A stretch of DNA of 64,000 nucleotides from Tabrizicola caldifontis (GTDB lineage: Bacteria; Pseudomonadota; Alphaproteobacteria; Rhodobacterales; Rhodobacteraceae), in assembly GCF_004762095.1 (NCBI RefSeq), contig NZ_SIJH01000011.1, positions 62,001-126,000 on the forward strand, in the 5' to 3' direction. Shown piece by piece: positions 8,544-17,526 of this stretch; positions within the stretch are counted from its first letter, which is position 1; each line of letters begins with the position of its first letter. Under the pieces are notes generated by a model. It had not been told where the DNA came from, made no database searches, and saw nothing but the letters and a program-made list of their open reading frames with translations. The position numbers and the translations under genes were made by a program.

Positions 8544-9410
8544 ATGGCAGGCTACGACGATCGCGACGGGTTCATCTGGATGGACGGCAAGCTGGTGGAA
8601 TGGCGTTCCGCCAAGGTCCACATCCTGACGCACGCGCTGCACTATGCGTCGTCGGTGTTCGAAGGCGAACGTTGCTACAACGGCAAGATCTTCAAGGGAC
8701 ACGAACATTCGCTGCGCCTGCTCAAGTCGGGCGAGCTTCTCGACATGCCGATTCCGTGGACCGCCGAACAGATCGACGCCGCCAAGGAAGAGGTGCTGAA
8801 GGCAAACGGTCTGACCGATGCCTATGTGCGCGCCGTTGCCTTCCGCGGTGCGGGCGAGGAGATGGGCGTCGCCAGCCTGGGCAACCCGGTGCGTCTGGCC
8901 ATCGCCTGCTGGTCCTGGGGTGCCTATTACGGCGACGCCAAGATGAAAGGTGCGAAACTGGACATCGCCAAATGGAAACGACCCTCGCCCGAAACCATTC
9001 CCACCGCAGCCAAGGCTGCCGGCCTTTACATGATCTGCACCATGTCCAAGCACGCCGCCATGGCCAAGGGCTGCTCGGACGCGCTGTTCTTCGACTATCG
9101 CGGCTATGTGGCCGAGGCGACCGGGGCCAACATCTTCTTTGTCAGGGATGGCGAGGTGCACACGCCGCTGCCCGACTGTATCCTGAACGGCATCACCCGC
9201 CAGACGGTGATCGGCATGCTGCGCGACATGCAGATCAAGGTGCATGAGCGCCACATCCTGCCCGAGGAACTGGCGACCTTCGAACAGTGCTGGCTGACCG
9301 GCACCGCAGCCGAGGTCACACCTGTCGGCCAGATCGGCGAGCATACCTTCGAGGTGGGCGACATCACCCGGCGCGTTGCCACCGAATACGAGAAACTGGT
9401 CCGATCCTGA
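8544..9410 (+). CDS. ilvE: Branched-chain amino acid aminotransferase
   Basis: A fold-type IV PLP enzyme of 288 residues that catalyses the last step of Val, Leu and Ile synthesis with glutamate as amino donor. The PLP lysine is Lys157 in ETIPTAAKAAG, as in Escherichia coli IlvE; VAEATGANIFFV near residues 190-201 and LTGTAAEVTPV near 250 are further family marks, and SSVFEGERCY near 36-45 shapes the substrate pocket. It is transcribed away from petP with a spacing of 139 bp, and ends before a strong hairpin at 9417-9468, so it is probably monocistronic. Confidence 0.95.
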   Translation: MAGYDDRDGFIWMDGKLVEWRSAKVHILTHALHYASSVFEGERCYNGKIFKGHEHSLRLLKSGELLDMPIPWTAEQIDAAKEEVLKANGLTDAYVRAVAFRGAGEEMGVASLGNPVRLAIACWSWGAYYGDAKMKGAKLDIAKWKRPSPETIPTAAKAAGLYMICTMSKHAAMAKGCSDALFFDYRGYVAEATGANIFFVRDGEVHTPLPDCILNGITRQTVIGMLRDMQIKVHERHILPEELATFEQCWLTGTAAEVTPVGQIGEHTFEVGDITRRVATEYEKLVRS

Positions 9411-9416
9411 TATCAG

Positions 9417-9468
9417 GGCAATGGCCGAACGACACCGGGCACTGCAGTCCGGTGTCGTCCGAATTGCC
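9417..9468. terminator. Long imperfect hairpin between ilvE and a small ORF
   Basis: ACGACACCGG (9429-9438) pairs perfectly with CCGGTGTCGT (9449-9458). Outer arms GGCAAT (9417-9422) and ATTGCC (9463-9468) also pair, and the loop holds the palindrome ACTGCAGT. It lies between convergent ilvE and the small minus-strand gene, so a bidirectional terminator is the simplest reading. There is no clear T run. Confidence 0.55.
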
Positions 9469-9503
9469 GTCTGTCCGAGGAGCCGGCAGTCGAAATGGGG
9501 CGA

Positions 9504-9671
9504 TCAGGCCGTCCGCCCCCGTGCGATGCGCAGGAATTGCGCCACGCGCGCGGCACCTGCGCCCGACCGCGGGCGATGCCAGGTTTCACGCGGGCTTCGT
9601 GCCAGTCTCAGGAAATGCTTCACCCGGGCGCCGGTGCTGGCCTTGCGATGATCTGCAAGATGCTTGGACAT
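9504..9671 (-). CDS. Small basic 55-aa protein with internal duplication, unknown function
   Basis: This ORF starts at ATG 9669-9671 behind a very good ribosome site (GGAAAGGAGA, seven bases before the ATG on the coding strand) and stops at TGA 9504-9506. The product begins MSKHLADHRKASTG and carries two similar segments, GARVKHFLRLARS (14-26) and AARVAQFLRIARG (40-52), separated by PRETWHRPRSG. It has many Arg, Lys and His residues and no membrane segment. I do not recognise a family. The ribosome site and repeated pattern argue for a real gene; nucleic-acid or membrane-surface binding would suit the charge but is a guess. Confidence 0.6.
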   Translation of the reverse strand: MSKHLADHRKASTGARVKHFLRLARSPRETWHRPRSGAGAARVAQFLRIARGRTA

Positions 9672-9701
9672 GCTGGGTCTCCTTTCCGGTGGAACGTCAC
9701 C

Positions 9702-10763
9702 CTAGCACGATTCGCCGCCCGGCCCCACCCGGTCGTCCTGCGCCTGCGAAAGCCTGCCCAGCGCCCAGGCGGCCGCCTCGGAAACCGCCGGATCGGCCTC
9801 GTCAAGCCTTGCCCGTGCCAGGGGGATCAGCGACGCCATGCCGGAATTGCCGACCGCATACATCACGTTGCGCAGGAAGCGATTCCGTCCGATCCGCTTG
9901 ATCGGGCTCCCGGCAAAGCGCGCCCGAAATCCCGCATCGTCCAGCGCCGCCAGGTCCGCCAGTTCCGGCAGCCCGACCCTGGGCTGATATCCCATATCCT
10001 TCGCGGCAACTGCGAACTTGTTCCAGGGACAGACGGCCAGACAGTCGTCGCAGCCGTAGATCCGGTTGCCCATCAGAGGGCGCAACTCAGGCTCCACCGG
10101 CCCGTTGTGTTCGATGGTGAGGTAGGAAATGCAGCGCCGCGCATCCAGCTGATACGGCGCCGGAAAGGCGCGGGTCGGGCAGATGTCCAGACAGGCCGTG
10201 CAGCTGCCGCAATGGCTGGTCTCGGGCGCATCCGGCTCCAGCTCCAGCGTGGTGAAGATTGCGCCGAGGAACACCCAGTTGCCCAGATCGCGGCCCAGAA
10301 GGTTGGTATGCTTGCCCTGCCAGCCCAGCCCCGCCGCCTGCGCCAGCGGCTTTTCCATCACCGGCGCGGTATCCACGAAAACCTTGATCTCGCCGCCGCC
10401 CTGATCGATCAGCCAGCGGCCCAGCCGTTTCAGCCGCCGCTTGACCAGGTCGTGGTAATCCTTGCCCTGCGCGTAGGCGCTGACCACCCCGCAGTCCCGC
10501 TGCGCGAGCCCTGCCATAGGGTCGCCCACCGGGGTGTAGGCCTCGGCCAGCATGATGACCGACCGCGCCTCGGGCCACAGCGCGGCCGCGTTGCCCCGCC
10601 ACTCTTCGCGCTCGGCCATCCAGGCCATCTGCCCGTGCCGGCCAGCCGCCAGAAAGGCCCGCAACCGACCCGCCGCCTCGGGCACTGCATCCGGCCGGCA
10701 GATCCCGCAGGCGGCGAAACCCTCTTCGCAGGCCCGATCCTTCAGGCGATCCTTCAAGTCCAT
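9702..10763 (-). CDS. queG: Epoxyqueuosine reductase
   Basis: QueG is a cobalamin- and two-4Fe-4S-cluster enzyme that reduces epoxyqueuosine to queuosine in the wobble position of GUN tRNAs. The 353-residue protein shows the catalytic Asp in [15 protein letters not shown] (Asp131), the cluster motifs [12 protein letters not shown] (185-196) and [12 protein letters not shown] (238-249), and a HEAT-like C-terminal helical pair. I took ATG 10761-10763 (MDLKDRL); the frame is open to 10805, and no strong ribosome site was seen for either. The FzlA-like gene lies 60 nt upstream in the same direction. Confidence 0.95.
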   Translation of the reverse strand: MDLKDRLKDRACEEGFAACGICRPDAVPEAAGRLRAFLAAGRHGQMAWMAEREEWRGNAAALWPEARSVIMLAEAYTPVGDPMAGLAQRDCGVVSAYAQGKDYHDLVKRRLKRLGRWLIDQGGGEIKVFVDTAPVMEKPLAQAAGLGWQGKHTNLLGRDLGNWVFLGAIFTTLELEPDAPETSHCGSCTACLDICPTRAFPAPYQLDARRCISYLTIEHNGPVEPELRPLMGNRIYGCDDCLAVCPWNKFAVAAKDMGYQPRVGLPELADLAALDDAGFRARFAGSPIKRIGRNRFLRNVMYAVGNSGMASLIPLARARLDEADPAVSEAAAWALGRLSQAQDDRVGPGGESC

Positions 10764-10823
10764 CTTCCGACCGAACCTGTCCCGCAGGCGGGCCGGCGGG
10801 TGCAAGCCGCCCGAAATGCGGGC

Positions 10824-11501
10824 CTAGAAATCCAGATCGGCATAGTGCGGCGCCGGCGGGAAGCCCGAGATCTGGTCGGCCAGAAGCGGCCGGAACGCCG
10901 GCCGCGACTTGATCTTGGCATACCAGTCCTTCAGCACCGCGTGCCGGTTCCAGTCCACATCGCTGATGTAGTCCAGGCAGCTAAGATGCGCGGCTGCGGT
11001 GAAATCGGCCAGCGTCATCGCATCGCCTGCCAGCCAGCGGCGCTGATCGAGAAGCCAGGCCATGTAATCCAGGTGATACTTGATGCGGGTTGCCCCCATC
11101 TTGACGTTCCGGGAATCAGGATAGCCCTGGCCACTGACCTTCTTGTTCACCCTCTCGTACAGAAGTTTCGAGGTCACTTCGTTGTGGAACTTGTCGTCGA
11201 ACCAGGCGCAGAGACGACGCACCTCGAAACGCGCATCGGCGCTGCGCGGCATAAGGGGCGGTTCGGGCACGGTTTCCTCGATGAACTCGCAGATCGCCTG
11301 GCTTTCGCTCATCGTCCGTCCGCCCAGTTTCAGGATCGGCACCTTTCCGGCCGGATTGCGGCGCAGGAAATCGGGCGAAGGTTCCCAGTAGCGTTCTTCG
11401 ACCAGTTCCACCTCGATCTTCTTTTCCGCAAGCGTCAGGCGCACCTTGCGGCAGAACGGCGACAGGGGAACATGATACAGGCGTGCGCTGGGACGGTTCA
11501 T
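10824..11501 (-). CDS. fzlA: Glutathione S-transferase-fold protein, probable FtsZ-binding FzlA
   Basis: The 225-residue protein has a thioredoxin-like N-domain (LYHVPLSPFCRKVRLTLAEK, residues 8-27; KVPILKL near 53; SESQAICEFIEE near 65-76) and a helical C-domain. It differs from ordinary GSTs in AWFDDKFHNEVTSKLLYERV near 98-117 and in the tail GFPPAPHYADLDF. These features recall FzlA, the essential alphaproteobacterial protein that binds FtsZ and controls filament curvature. That assignment is from memory of the family, not a search; a plain GST is the alternative. It lies between mtgA and queG. Confidence 0.7.
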   Translation of the reverse strand: MNRPSARLYHVPLSPFCRKVRLTLAEKKIEVELVEERYWEPSPDFLRRNPAGKVPILKLGGRTMSESQAICEFIEETVPEPPLMPRSADARFEVRRLCAWFDDKFHNEVTSKLLYERVNKKVSGQGYPDSRNVKMGATRIKYHLDYMAWLLDQRRWLAGDAMTLADFTAAAHLSCLDYISDVDWNRHAVLKDWYAKIKSRPAFRPLLADQISGFPPAPHYADLDF

Positions 11502-11570
11502 CTTGCGGCGGCCTCCGGTCTGGCATCCTCATTGCCGCGCCGTGCGGGGGAATTCAATCCCTCCACGGGA

Positions 11571-12335
11571 TCAGTCCTCGAAACAGGCGGAGCGCCCGTC
11601 CGCCCTGATCGTCTCGGCGCCCGAGATGATGCTGCGTGTGCGGTTGCGGACGAAATTCGACGGGTTGGCGGCATCGCGCCCCTTCGGATCGGGCAGGATC
11701 GCGGCCAGCCGGGCAGCCTGCAGCGCGGTCAGGTCTTTCGCGTCCACGCCAAAGTAATGGCGCGCCGCCGCCTGCACGCCGAAGACGCCCTCATCGAATT
11801 CGGCAACGTTCAGATAGACCTCCAGGATGCGCTGCTTGGACCATACCAGCTCAACCACCGGGGTCAGCACCGCCTCCAGCGCCTTGCGCGCGTAAGTCCG
11901 CCCATGCCAGAGGAAGACGTTCTTCACCACCTGCTGGCTGATCGTGCTGGCCCCCCGGTTGCTGCCCGCCGCGATGGCCTTGCGCAGCTCGGCCATGTCG
12001 AAACCCCAGTGGTTGCAGAAATTCGCATCCTCTGCCGCCACCGCTGACCGGGCCATGACCGGGGCGATCTCGTCCCAGGATACCCATTCCTTCTCGATCC
12101 CGCCCAGCCGCCAGGCCTCGCTCAGCTGGTAAAGGTTGATGGGCGGCGGGACAAAGCTGAACAGCAGGATCAGAACGACATAGAAGGCCGCAACCCCGCC
12201 GATGATCCGCCCCACCCAGCGCGCCACGCGCCGCCAGGGCCGCGGCCTTTCCGGCGCCGTCCCGGCCCCCGGCTTGCGCTTGCGTGGCGCAGGCTTCGGC
12301 CTTTCGGCCGGCTTCTCGGTCACGTCCTCGGTCAT
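11571..12335 (-). CDS. mtgA: Monofunctional biosynthetic peptidoglycan transglycosylase
   Basis: A family 51 glycosyltransferase that polymerises lipid II into glycan strands at the inner membrane. The 254 residues start with a Pro/Arg/Lys-rich cytoplasmic part (1-40), then one membrane helix (about 43-63). The catalytic Glu102 lies in AVAAEDANFCNHWG, followed by RGASTISQQVVKNVFLW (127-143) and EVYLNVAEF (172-180). The final ACFED is typical of Rhodobacterales-like ends. There is no transpeptidase domain. Co-direction with the FzlA-like gene and with the DUF1269 gene may reflect shared transcription. Confidence 0.95.
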   Translation of the reverse strand: MTEDVTEKPAERPKPAPRKRKPGAGTAPERPRPWRRVARWVGRIIGGVAAFYVVLILLFSFVPPPINLYQLSEAWRLGGIEKEWVSWDEIAPVMARSAVAAEDANFCNHWGFDMAELRKAIAAGSNRGASTISQQVVKNVFLWHGRTYARKALEAVLTPVVELVWSKQRILEVYLNVAEFDEGVFGVQAAARHYFGVDAKDLTALQAARLAAILPDPKGRDAANPSNFVRNRTRSIISGAETIRADGRSACFED

Positions 12336-12377
12336 GGCGCCCTTAGATGCAGGCAGGCGATCCCCGTCAAGAGCGGC

Positions 12378-12914
12378 TCACGTCCGGCCGCCGCCCAACT
12401 GGTCCTGCTTCTGCAGGGGCGCGATCTTCTGTTCTAGGAAAGCCTTCAACTGGGCCTCTGCCTCGTGGCTCAGCGACGTGTGGATCACCCGGCCTTTCTC
12501 GCGGAAGGGTTCCAGCCGTTCGATCACCTTGTCGGTGGTGATCTTGCGCACCAGCATGCCGACCGCGGCCCCACCCTTGTCCAGGCTCTGGCCCACCTCG
12601 CGCAGGAAGTCGTCATCGATCCCCAGGTCGGTGAACTTGCCGACCAGTGCACCTGCCCCGGCGCCCACCGTGGCGCCGACCACGGGGTTCAGGAACAGCA
12701 GTCCGATCAGAGTACCCCAGAGCCCCCCGCCGATTGCCCCTCCGGTCACCAGATCAGTGGACTGATGCAGATCGACCTTGCCATTTTCGTCACGGGTGAC
12801 GACGACCACATCCTCCATCTCGACCAGGTGTTCCTTCTGAAGCAGGACCAGGGCTTCGGCTGCCGCAAAGGCTGTGGCTTCGTCCGGGAAGGCAACGATG
12901 ATCAGGTCCGACAT
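12378..12914 (-). CDS. DUF1269 domain protein
   Basis: This 178-residue protein opens SDLIIVAFPDEATAFAA, has a Gly-rich hydrophobic centre, TGGAIGGGLWGTLIGLLFLN and VVGATVGAGAGALVGK (about 57-92), and ends with a charged helix. That arrangement matches DUF1269, whose members are small membrane-associated proteins of unknown role that often respond to stress. The glycine zipper pattern suggests membrane insertion. It is separated from gltB by a hairpin terminator at 12930-12960. No function can be assigned. Confidence 0.8.
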   Translation of the reverse strand: MSDLIIVAFPDEATAFAAAEALVLLQKEHLVEMEDVVVVTRDENGKVDLHQSTDLVTGGAIGGGLWGTLIGLLFLNPVVGATVGAGAGALVGKFTDLGIDDDFLREVGQSLDKGGAAVGMLVRKITTDKVIERLEPFREKGRVIHTSLSHEAEAQLKAFLEQKIAPLQKQDQLGGGRT

Positions 12915-12929
12915 GAGGGGGCTCCAAGC

Positions 12930-12960
12930 AAAGGGCCGCCGCGGAATGCGACGGCCCTTT
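12930..12960 (-). terminator. Terminator after gltB
   Basis: AAAGGGCCG (12930-12938) pairs with CGGCCCTTT (12952-12960), which gives a stem of nine pairs that lies 24 nt past the gltB stop on the coding strand. The A/T ends of the stem supply a short T run in both directions. Confidence 0.65.
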
Positions 12961-12984
12961 CTAGCACGTCAGGACAGCGGTTGC

Positions 12985-15900
12985 CTATTCCGCCGGAACT
13001 TTCGCCACTTCGTCGGACAGCGGATAGGGCAGGCGGCTGACCATTTCCTTCGGGCAGACCTGCAGGAAGTTCTGCCGCTCGCGGTCCCAGTTCGACAGGA
13101 TGCGCTCGGCGATCCGGCTGCCGGTTTCCTCCAGATGACGGGCGATCAGGCCCTTCAGCTGCATCTCCCAGTGCGGATGACCCACGGCGCAGGTCAGGAT
13201 GGATTCCAGGTTCATGAAATCCTCGGCCACGCCCTCGGGGTCATAGACATAGGCCATGCCCCCGGTCATCCCCGCGCCGAAGTTAGCGCCGATCCGTCCA
13301 AGGATCACCGCCACGCCGCCGGTCATGTATTCGCAGCCGTTCGAGCCGCAGCCTTCGACCACGACGCTTGCGCCGGAATTGCGCACCGCGAACCTCTCCC
13401 CGGCCCGACCGCTGGCAAACAGGAACCCGTCCGTCGCGCCATACAGCACGGTGTTGCCGATGATCGTGTTCTCTTCGGCCTTCAAGGGCGAGGCCATCGG
13501 CGGCCGCACGGTGATCGTGCCGCCCGACAGGCCCTTGCCGACATAGTCGTTGGCATCGCCCTGCACTTCCAGCTTGAGGCCCCGCACCGCGAAGGCCCCC
13601 AGCGACTGGCCGCAGGATCCGGTCAGCTTCACCGTCAGGTGGTCTGGCTGCAGCGCGTTCCGCATCCCGAACTTCTTGACGATGTGGCTCGAGGCCCGCG
13701 TGCCGATGGTCCGATGCGTGTTCCGCACCGCGTAGGACAGCTGCATCTTCTCGCCGTCCTCGAAGAACCGCGCACCGTCGCGGATGATCTCGGCATCCAG
13801 CGTGTCGGGCACCGCATTGCGCGGCTTCGACCGGTCATAGGTGATCAACCGCGACCCATCGACAGTGATCAGCAGCGGGTTCAGATCAAGGTCGTCGAGG
13901 TTCGCCGCCCCACGGCTGACCTGGGTCAAAAGGTCCGCGCGCCCGATGATCTCATCCAGCGACCGCGCGCCGATGGAGGCGAGGATTTCCCGCACTTCCT
14001 GGGCGTAGAAGGTGATCAGGTTCACCACCTTGTCCGCCGTGCCGGTGAACTTGGCGCGCAGGCGTTCGTCCTGCGTGCAGACGCCCACCGGGCAGGTGTT
14101 CGACTGGCACTGGCGCACCATGATGCAGCCCATGGCGATCAGCGCCGCGGTGCCGATGCCGTATTCCTCGGCCCCCATCATCGCCGCCATCACGATGTCG
14201 CGCCCCGTCCGCAGCCCGCCGTCCGTGCGCAGCGTCACCCTTTCGCGCAGGTTGTTCATCGCCAGCACCTGATGCGCCTCGGTGAGACCCATCTCCCAGG
14301 GCAGGCCGGCATACTTGATGCTGGTCGCAGGGCTGGCCCCCGTGCCGCCGTTGTGGCCGGAAATCAGGATCACATCCGCCTTGGCCTTGGCCACGCCCGC
14401 CGCGATGGTGCCGACGCCGGACGACGACACCAGCTTCACGCAGACCTTGGCGCGCGGGTTGATCTGCTTCAGGTCGTAGATCAGCTGCGCCAGGTCCTCG
14501 ATCGAATAGATGTCGTGATGCGGCGGGGGCGAGATTAGCGTGACCCCCGGAGTGCTGTGCCGCAGCCGCGCGATCAGCGCCGTGACCTTCATCCCCGGCA
14601 GCTGGCCGCCCTCGCCGGGCTTCGCCCCTTGCGCGACCTTGATCTCCAGCTCCTCGCAGGCGTTCAGGTATTCCGCCGTCACGCCGAACCGGCCCGAGGC
14701 GACCTGCTTGATCTTGGCACTCGGGTTGTCCCCGTTCGGCTCCGGCACGAAATGCGCCGGGTCCTCGCCGCCCTCGCCGCTGTCGGACTTCGCCCCGATC
14801 CGGTTCATCGCCACGTTCAGCGTCTTGTGCGCTTCGGGCGACAGCGCCCCCAGCGACATGCCCGGCGTCACGAACCGCTTGCGGATCGAGGTGATCGACT
14901 CCACCTCCTCGATCGGCACCGGCTTGCCCAGCGGCTTGATGTCCAGCAGGTCGCGCAGGTGGATCGGCGGGTTGGCCCGCATGGCGGCGCTGTATTGCTT
15001 CCAGATGTCATAGGACGCCCGGTCGCAGGCCGATTGCAGCATGTGCATTGTCTGCGCTTCCCAAGCGTGCTTTTCGCCCGACCGCCGCGCCTTGTAGAAG
15101 CCGCCGATGGGCAGCACGTCCGCCCCACCCAGCCAGCCCTTGCGGTGCACCTCTTCCAGCTTCTGCTCGATCCCGGTCAGGCCGATGCCCGAAATGCGCG
15201 ATTGCATGCCGGGGAAATATTCCGCCACCATGGCGCGGGACAGGCCCACCGCCTCGAAGTTCAGACCGCCGCGATAGCTGGAGACCACGCTGATCCCCAT
15301 CTTCGACATGATCTTCAGAAGGCCCGCGTCGATGGCGTCGCGATAGCGGCGCATGGCATCGGTCAGCGTGCCTTCGATAAGGCCGCGCTCGATGCGGTCG
15401 GCGATGCTGTCCTGCGCGAGGTAGGGGTTCACCGTGGTCGCGCCGCAGCCGATGAGAACCGCAAAGTAATGCGGGTCGATGCATTCGGCAGACCGCACGT
15501 TGACCGAACAGAAGGTCCGCAGACCCTTGCGCGTCAGCCAGCTGTGCACCGCCGAGGTGGCAAGGATCATCGGCATCCCCACCTTTTCCGGCCCCTGATG
15601 TTCGTCCGTCAGCACCAGCTGCGCCGCGCCACTGCGCACGGCATCCTCGGCCTCGGCGCGGATGCGTTCCAGACCCTGCCGCAGGTCGTCGAGCCCCTCG
15701 CCCACCGGGAAGGTGCAGTCGATGAAGGCCACCTGATCGCCAAAGCGTTCGACCATCACCTCGAATTCGCGGTTGGCGATGAAGGGGCTTTCCAGCACCA
15801 GGATCTCGGTCTGGCTGGACGATTCATCCAGCACGTTCTTCAGGTTGCCGAAGCGGGTCTTCAGGCTCATCACCCGCCCCTCGCGCAAGCTGTCGATTGG

Positions 15901-17523
15901 CGGGTTCGTCACCTGGCTGAAGTTCTGGCGGAAGTAATGGCTCAGCGGCCGATACTGCGCCGACAGGACTGCCGGCGGCGTGTCGTCTCCCATCGAGGCG
16001 ACCATTTCCTTGCCGTCCTCGGCCATCGGCGCCAGGACCTGCTCCAGCTCCTCGACCGTGAATCCCGCCGCGATCTGCCGCTTGCGCAGTTCGGCGCCCG
16101 TGTAGGTCTGCGTCTCGGGCACGTCGCGCAGAAGGCTGTTCAGATCGATGACCTTCTCGATCCACTCGCCATAGGGTTGGGCGGCGGCAAGTTTGTCCTT
16201 GATCTCGGTGTCGTGATAGAGCTTGCCCTCCACCATATCCACCGCGATCATCTGCCCCGGCCCAAGCGCACCCTTCTCGCGCACGGTGGATTCATCGACC
16301 GGCACCATCCCGGCCTCCGACCCGGCGATCAGCATCCCGTCGCCCGTCACCACATAGCGCATCGGCCGCAACCCGTTGCGGTCCAGCCCCCCGCAGACCC
16401 AGCGCCCGTCGGTCATCGCCAGCGCCGCCGGGCCGTCCCACGGCTCCATCACCGAGTTGCAGTAGGAATACATGTCCGCCCAGGCCTTGGGCATGTTCAC
16501 CGTCTGCTTTGACCAGGCCTCGGGCACCAGCATGGTCTTGGCCATCGGCGCCGACCGGCCCGACCGCACCAGCACCTCGAACACCGCGTCCAGCGCGCCC
16601 GAGTCGCTCGTCCCACCCGGGATGATCGGCTTGATGTCCTCGGCCGCCTCGCCGAAGTTGTTGCTGGCCATGCGGATCTCATGGCTCTTCATCCAGTTGA
16701 CGTTGCCCTTCAGCGTGTTGATCTCGCCGTTGTGGGCGAGCATGCGGAAGGGCTGCGCCAGCCACCATTGCGGGAAGGTGTTGGTGCTGTAGCGCTGATG
16801 ATAGATCGCGAAGGCGGACTCAAACCGCTCGTCCAGCAGGTCGGGGTAGAAGGTCGAGACCTGCTCGGCCAGCATCATCCCCTTGTAGATGATCGACCGG
16901 CAGGACAGGCTGCACAGGTAAAGCCCGGCGATCCCCGCCGCCGTCGCCGCCTTCTCGATCCGGCGGCGGATGATGTAAAGCTCGCGCTCGAACTGTTCCT
17001 GGTCAATGTCCTTCTCGCAGCGGATCAGGATCTGCTCGATCTCGGGGCGCGTCGCATTGGCCTTTTCGCCCAGCACGGACACATCCACCGGCACATGCCG
17101 CCAGCCATAGATGTAATGCCCCATGCGCAGAACCTCGGTCTCCACGATGGTCCGGCAGCGTTCCTGAGCGCCGAAATCGGTGCGCGGCAGGAAGACCTGG
17201 CCCACGGCGATCAGCTTGTTCACATCGGGCTCATGCCCGGTGCGGCGCACCACGTCGTAGAAGAACTTCACCGGGATCTGCACATGGATCCCCGCGCCGT
17301 CGCCGGTCTTGCCGTCGGCGTCCACCGCGCCCCGGTGCCAGACCGCCTTCAGCGCGTTGATGCCGTTCTCCACCACCTTGCGGCTCGGCTTGCCGCTGAT
17401 CGACACGACCAGCCCCACCCCGCAGGAGGAATGTTCGTCTTCGGCCCGGTAAAGCCCGTTCGCATCCAGCCAGGCGCGCTTTTCCTCTTCGGCCCTTACC
17501 CAGGCGGCATCATATTTGGTCAT
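12985..17523 (-). CDS. gltB: Glutamate synthase (NADPH) large subunit
   Basis: GltB takes the amide of glutamine and reductively transfers it to 2-oxoglutarate, which yields two glutamates. The 1512-residue length is normal. A short propeptide precedes Cys34 (HSSCGVGL), which becomes the N-terminal nucleophile of the glutaminase domain. The synthase domain (second half) has the FMN barrel with SGHNGGTGASPATSIKYAG and the 3Fe-4S ligand region CIMVRQCQSNTCPVGVC. The C-terminal beta-helix includes GANFGAGMTGGMAYVYD. It is the third gene after gltD and an unknown gene, three bases from the latter. Confidence 0.98.
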   Translation of the reverse strand: MTKYDAAWVRAEEEKRAWLDANGLYRAEDEHSSCGVGLVVSISGKPSRKVVENGINALKAVWHRGAVDADGKTGDGAGIHVQIPVKFFYDVVRRTGHEPDVNKLIAVGQVFLPRTDFGAQERCRTIVETEVLRMGHYIYGWRHVPVDVSVLGEKANATRPEIEQILIRCEKDIDQEQFERELYIIRRRIEKAATAAGIAGLYLCSLSCRSIIYKGMMLAEQVSTFYPDLLDERFESAFAIYHQRYSTNTFPQWWLAQPFRMLAHNGEINTLKGNVNWMKSHEIRMASNNFGEAAEDIKPIIPGGTSDSGALDAVFEVLVRSGRSAPMAKTMLVPEAWSKQTVNMPKAWADMYSYCNSVMEPWDGPAALAMTDGRWVCGGLDRNGLRPMRYVVTGDGMLIAGSEAGMVPVDESTVREKGALGPGQMIAVDMVEGKLYHDTEIKDKLAAAQPYGEWIEKVIDLNSLLRDVPETQTYTGAELRKRQIAAGFTVEELEQVLAPMAEDGKEMVASMGDDTPPAVLSAQYRPLSHYFRQNFSQVTNPPIDSLREGRVMSLKTRFGNLKNVLDESSSQTEILVLESPFIANREFEVMVERFGDQVAFIDCTFPVGEGLDDLRQGLERIRAEAEDAVRSGAAQLVLTDEHQGPEKVGMPMILATSAVHSWLTRKGLRTFCSVNVRSAECIDPHYFAVLIGCGATTVNPYLAQDSIADRIERGLIEGTLTDAMRRYRDAIDAGLLKIMSKMGISVVSSYRGGLNFEAVGLSRAMVAEYFPGMQSRISGIGLTGIEQKLEEVHRKGWLGGADVLPIGGFYKARRSGEKHAWEAQTMHMLQSACDRASYDIWKQYSAAMRANPPIHLRDLLDIKPLGKPVPIEEVESITSIRKRFVTPGMSLGALSPEAHKTLNVAMNRIGAKSDSGEGGEDPAHFVPEPNGDNPSAKIKQVASGRFGVTAEYLNACEELEIKVAQGAKPGEGGQLPGMKVTALIARLRHSTPGVTLISPPPHHDIYSIEDLAQLIYDLKQINPRAKVCVKLVSSSGVGTIAAGVAKAKADVILISGHNGGTGASPATSIKYAGLPWEMGLTEAHQVLAMNNLRERVTLRTDGGLRTGRDIVMAAMMGAEEYGIGTAALIAMGCIMVRQCQSNTCPVGVCTQDERLRAKFTGTADKVVNLITFYAQEVREILASIGARSLDEIIGRADLLTQVSRGAANLDDLDLNPLLITVDGSRLITYDRSKPRNAVPDTLDAEIIRDGARFFEDGEKMQLSYAVRNTHRTIGTRASSHIVKKFGMRNALQPDHLTVKLTGSCGQSLGAFAVRGLKLEVQGDANDYVGKGLSGGTITVRPPMASPLKAEENTIIGNTVLYGATDGFLFASGRAGERFAVRNSGASVVVEGCGSNGCEYMTGGVAVILGRIGANFGAGMTGGMAYVYDPEGVAEDFMNLESILTCAVGHPHWEMQLKGLIARHLEETGSRIAERILSNWDRERQNFLQVCPKEMVSRLPYPLSDEVAKVPAE

Positions 17524-17526
17524 GGC

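Noticed and set aside
9495-12047. An 850-codon plus-strand open frame opposite queG, the FzlA-like gene and mtgA
   Set aside because: The minus-strand genes have clear motifs; the plus frame reads as a low-complexity shadow.
14557-16512. A 651-codon plus-strand frame inside gltB
   Set aside because: Shadow of a GC-rich long gene; no recognisable motifs.
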